Origin: an uncultured bacterium
GTDB taxonomy: Bacteria; Bacteroidota; Ignavibacteria; Ignavibacteriales; Melioribacteraceae
Length of the DNA: 7,984 nt
Assembly: GCA_937936675.1 (NCBI GenBank)
Contig: CALDDL010000014.1
Span: 1-7,984, forward strand
Direction: 5' to 3'
Positions within the stretch are counted from its first letter, which is position 1. Each line of letters opens with the position of its first letter. The notes below the pieces were generated by a model. The model saw only the letters and a program-made list of their open reading frames with translations. It was not told the origin of the DNA and searched no databases. Made by a program: the position numbers and the translations under genes. Positions 1 through 5,878 of this stretch are shown in pieces.

Positions 1-8
1 AGAAAACA

Positions 9-1058
9 ATGCTAAGAAAAATAATAGAAATAAATGAAGAAAAATGTAACGGCTGCGGCGAATGCGTGCCCGAATGCCATGAAGGTGCTTTGCAGGTTAT
101 TGATGGCAAAGTACGATTGATTAGTGATCTTTTCTGCGATGGTCTCGGTGCCTGCATCGGATACTGCCCCGAAGGTGCGCTCACTGTAATCGAAAGAGAA
201 GCAGAATCATACAACGAAACTAAGGTAATGGATTACATAGTTAAAGGGGGCGAAAACGTAATAAAAGCACACCTTCAACATCTTGCCGAACATGGCGAAT
301 TTGCTTTCCTCGCCGAAGCAAAAGAATATCTCTCTGCAATGGGAATGGCAATCCCTTTTTATGAAATTAGAGAGAAGGGAAAATCTGCGTGTGGAGAGCA
401 ATCAATTGCCATGGGTATGAAAAATCTCCAAAGCAGCGGAGAATGTGAGAAGAGTGGCTGCGGCGAAGAACAAATGAAAATTAATAAGAGATCACAAGTC
501 GGGAATAATGGAAGCGGTGCAAACGATATTGATAGAAGAGGAAATGGTGGTGATCGAAATATAGCTGATAGCGGTAAGATAACTGCCGGCGATAGCAATT
601 CTGATAATGAGGATAACAAAAATATTGGAGGGAATCACTCTTCAAACCCGGACAATTCTTCCGCACGCATAGAGACAGAGCTTACTCATTGGCCCATTCA
701 GCTTCATCTTATAAATCCCTCTGCGGGACATTTCAGAGATGCGGACCTACTGCTCGCTGCCGATTGCTGCGGTTTCTCTTATCCCAATTTCCATACCGAT
801 TTCCTTAAAGATAGAACGCTCGCTATCGCCTGTCCTAAACTTGATACGAATAAACAGGTCTATCTCGATAAGCTAATCGCCATGATCGATTCATCAAACA
901 TCAAGTCAATCACTGCACTCGTAATGCAAGTCCCCTGCTGCAATGGACTTGTGAAATTAGCGCAACAGGCGGTGGAATTTTCTAATCGTGAAGTACCTCT
1001 AAGAGTTGTAGTTATAGGAATTGATGGTGGCATATTAAATGATATTATGCTAAATTAG
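9..1058 (+). CDS. 4Fe-4S ferredoxin-domain protein with conserved C-terminal domain
   Basis: An iron-sulfur protein of 349 residues, probably cytoplasmic since there is no signal peptide or membrane segment. The N-terminus has two ferredoxin motifs. The first has Cys at 13, 16, 19 and 23, and the second has Cys at 43, 49 and 53 followed by Pro. Position 46, where a fourth Cys is expected, is Leu. Residues about 143-220 are a low-complexity linker rich in Asn, Gly, Asp and Ser. The C-terminal domain (about 226-349) begins with HWPIQLHLINPSAGHF and carries cysteines at 253-254, 275 (ACPKLD) and 310-311 (VPCCNG). From memory, this architecture recurs in uncharacterised ferredoxin-like proteins of anaerobes; the electron partner and reaction are unknown. 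The ATG at 9 fits the usual start shortly before the first Cys motif, but only 8 bases precede it, so no ribosome binding site can be judged. The methyltransferase gene follows after 5 bp. Confidence 0.9.
   Translation: MLRKIIEINEEKCNGCGECVPECHEGALQVIDGKVRLISDLFCDGLGACIGYCPEGALTVIEREAESYNETKVMDYIVKGGENVIKAHLQHLAEHGEFAFLAEAKEYLSAMGMAIPFYEIREKGKSACGEQSIAMGMKNLQSSGECEKSGCGEEQMKINKRSQVGNNGSGANDIDRRGNGGDRNIADSGKITAGDSNSDNEDNKNIGGNHSSNPDNSSARIETELTHWPIQLHLINPSAGHFRDADLLLAADCCGFSYPNFHTDFLKDRTLAIACPKLDTNKQVYLDKLIAMIDSSNIKSITALVMQVPCCNGLVKLAQQAVEFSNREVPLRVVVIGIDGGILNDIMLN
435..668 (+). other. Low-complexity Asn/Gly/Asp/Ser-rich linker inside the Fe-S protein
   Basis: This segment encodes residues 143-220 of the iron-sulfur protein. 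It is dominated by Asn, Gly, Asp, Ser, Lys and Glu, has almost no large hydrophobic residues, and joins the ferredoxin part to the C-terminal domain. The DNA is purine-rich on the plus strand and repeatedly contains GATA or GATAA (for example in 528-615), which suggests growth by slippage or imperfect duplication. The frame stays open throughout, so this is an in-frame expansion and not a broken gene. Three cysteines lie just before or at its start (128, 146, 151). Confidence 0.75.
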
Positions 1059-1063
1059 TTTAT

Positions 1064-1951
1064 ATGGAGAAAGAGGAATTTTACGATTCTATATCGAATT
1101 TTTATGACGAGATGATCGATTTCGATAAAGCACTAATCCGAAGGAAGGAATTGCTCGCCGAATTTTTATCACACGATATCGCAAAAGCAAATTTTTATTG
1201 GCGTAAATTATATGCTGCGGATTTGGGCTGCGCTACCGGCATTGATTCTATTGCTTTATCTCAACTCGGGATTGACGTTACCTCTTTTGATATTTCAGGC
1301 GAAATGATTAAAAAAGCAAAAGCTAATGCCGAGAAATTCCATATCAAATTAAAAACCGTTAAAACCGATCTTGCAGAAATTGCCTCGGACCTTGATGATA
1401 ATTTCAATCTGATAATTTCCTCATCAAATACTCCGGCTAATATTCCATTTGACCAAATTCAGATTGTGCTCGATAATTTTTATCGGATATTAAAACCGGC
1501 AGGGAAATTTATAATTCAGCTCCTTAATTATGATAAGATGCTGAAAGAAAAAACTCCGACCTTCGCTCGCACGAAAATTAATAATGAAGAGATCACTCGC
1601 GGTTATACCTACGGCGAAGATGAAATGCAATTTAAGGTGAAGAAAATTACACAGAAATCAGAAATAGATGAGCTGAATGAAAAGAACGGTTTAGCATCCA
1701 CCGATATGCGCCAAACAGATTTACGATCATCGAAAGATATGACAAAGAAAGTGTCACATAAAAATAATGAAGCCGATAAAAATGGCAATGATGAATTTTC
1801 TTCTACTATATATCCTCATCGCAAGAGCGAATTGGAGAAATATCTTCTTAATTCCGGGTTCATAAAGTTAGAATTCTTTGGCGGACTAAATAGTTCACCT
1901 TTCGATATCGAAACCTCGAAAGACTTAGTGATAACCGGTATAAAACCATAA
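1064..1951 (+). CDS. Class I SAM-dependent methyltransferase
   Basis: A Rossmann-fold methyltransferase of 295 residues that would transfer a methyl group from S-adenosylmethionine; the acceptor cannot be read from the sequence. Motif I, the SAM-binding glycine loop, is ADLGCATG at residues 52-59. The acidic residue of motif II is D76 in SFDISGEMIKKAK, a TDL motif lies at 101-103, and the motif IV strand is NLIISSSNTPANI near 115-127. The helix-strand pair RILKPAGKFIIQLLNY (141-156) is typical of the family. The C-terminus has the usual YPHRKSELEKYLLNSGF segment, but a hydrophilic stretch at about 196-246 separates it from the preceding strand. The ATG lies 5 bp after the stop of the iron-sulfur gene and has no clear Shine-Dalgarno sequence, so translation is probably coupled. 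FYDSISNFYDEMI at the N-terminus fits the family start. Confidence 0.9.
   Translation: MEKEEFYDSISNFYDEMIDFDKALIRRKELLAEFLSHDIAKANFYWRKLYAADLGCATGIDSIALSQLGIDVTSFDISGEMIKKAKANAEKFHIKLKTVKTDLAEIASDLDDNFNLIISSSNTPANIPFDQIQIVLDNFYRILKPAGKFIIQLLNYDKMLKEKTPTFARTKINNEEITRGYTYGEDEMQFKVKKITQKSEIDELNEKNGLASTDMRQTDLRSSKDMTKKVSHKNNEADKNGNDEFSSTIYPHRKSELEKYLLNSGFIKLEFFGGLNSSPFDIETSKDLVITGIKP
1649..1801 (+). other. Hydrophilic low-complexity insertion in the methyltransferase
   Basis: This segment encodes residues 196-246 of the methyltransferase. It is rich in Lys, Asn, Asp, Glu, Ser and Thr and poor in hydrophobic residues. It sits between the strand ending in MQFKVKKIT and the helix YPHRKSELEKYLL, where related methyltransferases usually have only a short turn. 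It is probably a disordered surface loop. It resembles in character, but not in sequence, the linker of the gene just upstream. Confidence 0.6.
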
Positions 1952-2150
1952 AATATTCTCCGCAGATATATTTTAATCCCGCCAAATCTCAAGCTTGAAT
2001 GCAGATAGATTCCCCTTTCGGAAACTCATTTTATTTATAATAATAGGTAAGCTATCAATCTTAAAAACAAATCGCTTGTATTCTTAATAAATGGGGACCA
2101 AATGATGTTGCTAACTAACACAATATTATTAGCTTCTTCAGATTCAATTT

Positions 2151-3074
2151 TTATGCTAGCAGCTTTTCTAATCCCTCAACAAAATTTTTAACAGAATCCG
2201 CGTGAGTTCTGAAATAAAGTGACGGCTCAATCATCTCCAATTCCATAAGCTCAAACTCATTATTTTTGTTTCTTACTAAATCCACTCGCACCTGAAATGG
2301 AATATAACCATTCGATGATTGTAAGGCTGTGATCTTTCCGAGAGAAATGATTCTACCGAGTGCGGCAATCACGTTCTCGGCGGTTTTAATTATCTCCGGT
2401 GCCGGTTGGACGGATGTAATAATCCCCCCATGCTCTTCCTGCACTCTGAAATCATTCGTCTTTGGAGTTTTGAGTACGGTATGGCTTAATTTTCCTCCGA
2501 AATGGATTAGCGAATATTCTCCCTCTTTAATTACATTCTCCAAAAACGGCTGAATAAAAAATTCACGATTTTTAAAACTCTCTTTGATTTTGGGAAGCAG
2601 TTCCTTGATATTCGCCGGAGTGAACCAATAGGTATGATCGGCATTAGCACTCACAGTCGGTTTTATAATTAGCGAATCCGAACCCTCTACTTCAAATATA
2701 GTATCGAAATTTACTTCATCAATATGAAATCCATGAACTGTCGGCGGTATCTTCACTCCCTCTTCCGCCAAATCAAGAAGATATTTTTTATTAATATTCC
2801 ATCGCACGATTTCGAGCGGATTGATAAGCAGCGCATTCGATCGGTCGATAGTTTCGAGCACACCGAAAAACTCAGCTGGATACTGCTGATAATCCCACGT
2901 AGTGCGTATCATTACCGCATCATAATTATTCCAATCGACACTTTTATCATGCCACGATTTTACATCCAAATTCCAATTTTTTTCTTTAATTGATTCATAA
3001 ACGAGTTCATCATCAACTACAAAATTTTCGAGATTGTCTGTGGAAAGCAGACAGAAATTTTTTCCATTACTCAA
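2151..3074 (-). CDS. ATP-grasp ligase, RimK/DcsG-like
   Basis: An ATP-grasp enzyme of 307 residues, expected to activate a carboxylate as an acyl phosphate and join it to an amine or other nucleophile, in the cytoplasm. Visible family features are RTTWDY at 57-62, NPLEIVRWNINKKYLL at 85-100, the ATP-binding Lys in LIIKPTVSANADHTYW (K138), IQPFLENVIKEGEYSLIHFGG at 174-194, the basic/acidic loop FRVQEEHGG at 209-217, RVDLV at 263-267 and the metal-binding carboxylates of LMELEMIEPSLYF at 276-288. This set matches uncharacterised ATP-grasp proteins related to the cycloserine enzyme DcsG and to prokaryotic glutathione synthetase; the substrate is unknown. The start is a TTG: an in-frame TAA lies directly upstream, an AAGGAG sits 7 bases before it, and the nearby ATG at 3067 is out of frame. 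It overlaps the end of the upstream glycosidase gene by 8 bp, so the two are co-transcribed and translationally coupled. Confidence 0.88.
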   Translation of the reverse strand: MSNGKNFCLLSTDNLENFVVDDELVYESIKEKNWNLDVKSWHDKSVDWNNYDAVMIRTTWDYQQYPAEFFGVLETIDRSNALLINPLEIVRWNINKKYLLDLAEEGVKIPPTVHGFHIDEVNFDTIFEVEGSDSLIIKPTVSANADHTYWFTPANIKELLPKIKESFKNREFFIQPFLENVIKEGEYSLIHFGGKLSHTVLKTPKTNDFRVQEEHGGIITSVQPAPEIIKTAENVIAALGRIISLGKITALQSSNGYIPFQVRVDLVRNKNNEFELMELEMIEPSLYFRTHADSVKNFVEGLEKLLA

Positions 3075-5640
3075 TTACAAACTCCTTTTTTATAAAATTA
3101 TTTCCTTTACCCTCAAACCGAAGATTCATCTTTCTCGCCCCTCTGATACCAATTTCATAATCGCGTCCCGGAAGTCCCTCTGCTTCTATAATCCATTTCC
3201 CTTTAGAATATTTTTGAGAGATTATTTTTATTCCTTCGTTCGTGCTTCCTACTTTTGTCTTATTTTCTGGAAGATAAATTTCGGGTCCTGATTTATATTT
3301 AATTACTGTTTCATATCGATCGGCTAATTCAAATGATTTACTTATTGTAAAGGATTGATCGTTTTGGATTAACTCTGCATCTTCGGAAATAAGTTGTGAG
3401 CCGAGTGCCACATCTGGCTTAAAGATAACCTTTACCTTATCCCCATCATTATTGACTGCAATCAATTTAATTTCGTTATCACTTTTATAATAATAGAAAT
3501 CGATGGAAGCATTTTTGCCCGAATTGAATCCTCTATATTTTACATTTTTGATAATTAAGCTATCCCAATCGGCGGGAATCTTCGGTGCAAATATAATAGT
3601 TTTTTCCTCAGAATTTACATCGATACCTGCTAGTCCGCGAACTATCGGCAGCATATATCCGCTCGTACTAAAGCCCTGATTATGATATGCTTCGCCAAGC
3701 TTATTATTTATATCGCCTGAATAGACTTCGGGACAAACGCCAAGTCCATAATTAAACGCATGCTGATATGTATTGCGGATGACTTCAAATCCCTGAAGAT
3801 TAAAATGATTATTAAACAGTGCAGTGCCGGCAAAATTGGAATTGAATCCCCATACAGTTCCATAATTATAATTAACGGGATCATAATACTTCGATTCATT
3901 CGAGAGATTTCTCACTCCCCAATCGGTAACCATATCCGAATGATTGAAGTTTTTTAGTGTGCTGATAGTTCTCGCCGAGTCGAGGAAATCGAATAACATA
4001 ATAGCAGTGGGGAAAAGAGATTTTTCTTTTACCTGATCGCCTGCTTCATTGGCTCCGAAGCTATAAAAGTCGAGATCATTCATCCAATAGATTTTTTCTA
4101 AAGCTGCAACTGCCGCAGGGAACTGCTTTTCGGTTTTTTTCATCAATGCGGGATCATCGATTGCGCGAGCTAAGTTATTTACTTCCTTAATCGCCTGCAC
4201 CCAAAGACCTTGAGTATAAATATCGTTATGGATTTTTACTAAAGCACCAAATTCAAGCACACCTAGTCCCGCACCCTTGAGATCCATCAGTCCATCATTA
4301 TTGCTATCTTTACTCATGCACCATTGATACGCCTGCATGATAGAATTCCAGCTCTTATGAATAAAATCCAAATCGCCGCTTCTTCTATAATATTCACCTA
4401 TTGCCACAAGATACCATGGAGTGGTATCGGCGTGATTATAGCCATAATGATAATCGTTCCACCAATCGATAAGTCCATCGCTTTGCGAAAGCTCATGCGA
4501 CATTTTTCCTATATCAAGATTTTTTTCTTCGGGAGATTTTTTTCTTATCGGGAAATTTTCTTCGCGCTGCCATTTTTGTGCGAAGGATAATAGATCTTTT
4601 GCGGCGGAATAATCGCCATATCCTATTATAGATAGAGCATTTATAAAAGCATCGCCGCCGAAATACCATGCGAATCCGGGACGACCTCCGCCCCCCGATA
4701 AACCATATCCGGCTACTAATCCTTTTCCGAGATTTGGGTTTTCTACCATCAGATTATTGAGCGCAACTTTCCCCCATTCATAAGCAAGATTGAATTTTTT
4801 ATCGGGAGAAATAATCTCCATCGTATTATGCCGGAGATTATTATAGTATTCGTAATTCTTTCTATAGAGATTTTCTGCGGTACTTAATAGTCTATTATAT
4901 AAAGCGAAGGCAGAGTCTCGGCTTATTCCATCCCCTCCTGCTATTACAATTGGAATGAATCCTTCGGCAGACTCGTTAGGTGTAATTTCCAATTTGAATT
5001 GTATCGGGCTATCGGCGAACATGTGAGCGGGTGGTGCTGCCATCTGACGAGCCGCCGGTGAACCGACATAAAAACTCGCTCTCCTTTGAGACTCGGAAAT
5101 GAGATAAGCATTTGCTTTAGAATCCCAAATGCTATACTGTCCTCCAATACCTGCGGGCCATTGCGGCTGCATCACGGGCATAAATCCGGGTACAATGGAA
5201 AGCGGTGTTGTGGAATATACATCTAATAATATTACCGCTCCCTCTTCTTCATACGGGATATAGATAATCTCCTTTACCGTGAATGATTCATATACGAAGG
5301 TTATCGTTGTTGCCTCGGGAGTAACCGAAATATCTCTTACTATATCTTTACTTAAAATGGGTGTAGTGGAAGTGCCGAGGAAAAATTGCAGATCGAAAGA
5401 ACGCAATACTTTCCATTGCCAAATCCACATTTCAAAATTCCCGCTTTCGCTCCCCATTAATGCGGCTTTGAGCCCTATCTTATCCATATATTGATTTGCA
5501 GATGCAGTGCGGCTAAGTTCTAAATCATTCTCAATGAGGTCAAACTTTTTGATAAGTCCTTTATCTTGAGCGGGGTTAATCGCCGGAAAGAGAAGGCTTA
5601 GGGAAATAATCAATAGGAAATAACGTCCAATAGATTTCAT
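3067..5640 (-). CDS. Exported amylo-alpha-1,6-glucosidase-like glycoside hydrolase
   Basis: A secreted or periplasmic glycosidase of 857 residues. Residues 1-24 look like a signal peptide (Lys2, Arg6, hydrophobic 7-18, likely cleavage after Ala24). An N-terminal beta-rich domain (about 30-270) precedes an (alpha/alpha)6 barrel of the GDE_C type (about 275-675). Matching motifs are RPGFAWYFGGDAFINALSII (320-339), YNHADTTPWYLVAIGEYYRRSGD (401-423), DSNNDGLMD (445-453, possibly a calcium loop), DIYTQGLW (473-480) and GVCPEVYSGD (634-643), whose Glu638 is the likely catalytic base. E463 in GVLEFGA sits roughly where classical debranching enzymes have the acid Asp. The last 180 residues are beta-rich and may bind carbohydrate. 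The substrate is probably an alpha-glucan or related oligosaccharide, but this family fold has several specificities. The ATG has a good ribosome binding site; the ATP-grasp gene overlaps the 3' end. Confidence 0.85.
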   Translation of the reverse strand: MKSIGRYFLLIISLSLLFPAINPAQDKGLIKKFDLIENDLELSRTASANQYMDKIGLKAALMGSESGNFEMWIWQWKVLRSFDLQFFLGTSTTPILSKDIVRDISVTPEATTITFVYESFTVKEIIYIPYEEEGAVILLDVYSTTPLSIVPGFMPVMQPQWPAGIGGQYSIWDSKANAYLISESQRRASFYVGSPAARQMAAPPAHMFADSPIQFKLEITPNESAEGFIPIVIAGGDGISRDSAFALYNRLLSTAENLYRKNYEYYNNLRHNTMEIISPDKKFNLAYEWGKVALNNLMVENPNLGKGLVAGYGLSGGGGRPGFAWYFGGDAFINALSIIGYGDYSAAKDLLSFAQKWQREENFPIRKKSPEEKNLDIGKMSHELSQSDGLIDWWNDYHYGYNHADTTPWYLVAIGEYYRRSGDLDFIHKSWNSIMQAYQWCMSKDSNNDGLMDLKGAGLGVLEFGALVKIHNDIYTQGLWVQAIKEVNNLARAIDDPALMKKTEKQFPAAVAALEKIYWMNDLDFYSFGANEAGDQVKEKSLFPTAIMLFDFLDSARTISTLKNFNHSDMVTDWGVRNLSNESKYYDPVNYNYGTVWGFNSNFAGTALFNNHFNLQGFEVIRNTYQHAFNYGLGVCPEVYSGDINNKLGEAYHNQGFSTSGYMLPIVRGLAGIDVNSEEKTIIFAPKIPADWDSLIIKNVKYRGFNSGKNASIDFYYYKSDNEIKLIAVNNDGDKVKVIFKPDVALGSQLISEDAELIQNDQSFTISKSFELADRYETVIKYKSGPEIYLPENKTKVGSTNEGIKIISQKYSKGKWIIEAEGLPGRDYEIGIRGARKMNLRFEGKGNNFIKKEFVIE
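3082..3087 (-). promoter_or_regulatory. Shine-Dalgarno site for the TTG start of the ATP-grasp gene
   Basis: The minus strand reads AAGGAG, followed by seven bases and then TTG at 3074-3072. The site lies inside the last codons of the upstream glycosidase gene. Its spacing supports the TTG and not the out-of-frame ATG at 3067-3065. Confidence 0.75.
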
Positions 5641-5645
5641 AACTA

Positions 5646-5653
5646 CACCTCTT
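5646..5653 (-). promoter_or_regulatory. Shine-Dalgarno site of the exported glycosidase
   Basis: The minus strand reads AAGAGGTG five bases before the ATG at 5640. It supports this start, which is also where the signal peptide begins. Confidence 0.65.
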
Positions 5654-5771
5654 ATATTTTCAACATATATTTTTTTAAATTACTCTAGCCGACAATAAAA
5701 CCACATTGCTTGTATCATACATGGCACTACTATTTAATAAACGTTACACGAAAATAAATTTAACCATTCAA

Positions 5772-5815
5772 TAAAGAATCAGCATTCTTAAAAAGCCGGT
5801 TACTATTGCGGGCTA
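5772..5815 (-). terminator. Possible rho-independent terminator with two successive hairpins
   Basis: Downstream of the GH63-like gene, the minus strand forms AGCC (5814-5811) pairing with GGCT (5797-5794), with one further possible G-C pair beyond a C-C mismatch, followed by TTTTT (5794-5790). A second perfect 6-bp stem, AAGAAT with loop GCTG and ATTCTT (5789-5774), comes immediately after. The first stem is short and its loop is long, so this may only attenuate transcription between the two glycosidase genes. It could still separate them into two units. Confidence 0.35.
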
Positions 5816-5878
5816 TCTCCTTGCTTATGTTCCTCATCTTATAATTGCATCTGCAAATGGTCTTGCTATTAAGCACCC

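Noticed and set aside
359..619. Antisense open frames opposite the low-complexity part of the Fe-S gene
   Set aside because: They have no ribosome binding site or recognisable domain, and they arise because the purine-rich sense strand leaves few stops on the other strand.
1989..1998. Perfect 10-base palindrome TCAAGCTTGA in the convergent gap
   Set aside because: It has no loop and no T run on either strand, so it is not a terminator, and nothing nearby marks it as an operator.
2111..2135. GCTAA/TTAGC inverted repeat near the end of the ATP-grasp gene
   Set aside because: The stem is only 5 bp with a long loop and no T run follows it on either strand.
4285..4312. DSNNDGLMD as a dockerin repeat
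   Set aside because: It is a single copy inside the catalytic barrel; dockerins have paired repeats in a separate module. It is better read as a possible calcium loop of the glycosidase.
5714..5719. TATGAT on the minus strand as a -10 box for the exported glycosidase
   Set aside because: No acceptable -35 element lies 16-18 bases upstream, and no Bacteroidota-type TAnnTTTG box is visible; in such AT-rich DNA one hexamer is not evidence.
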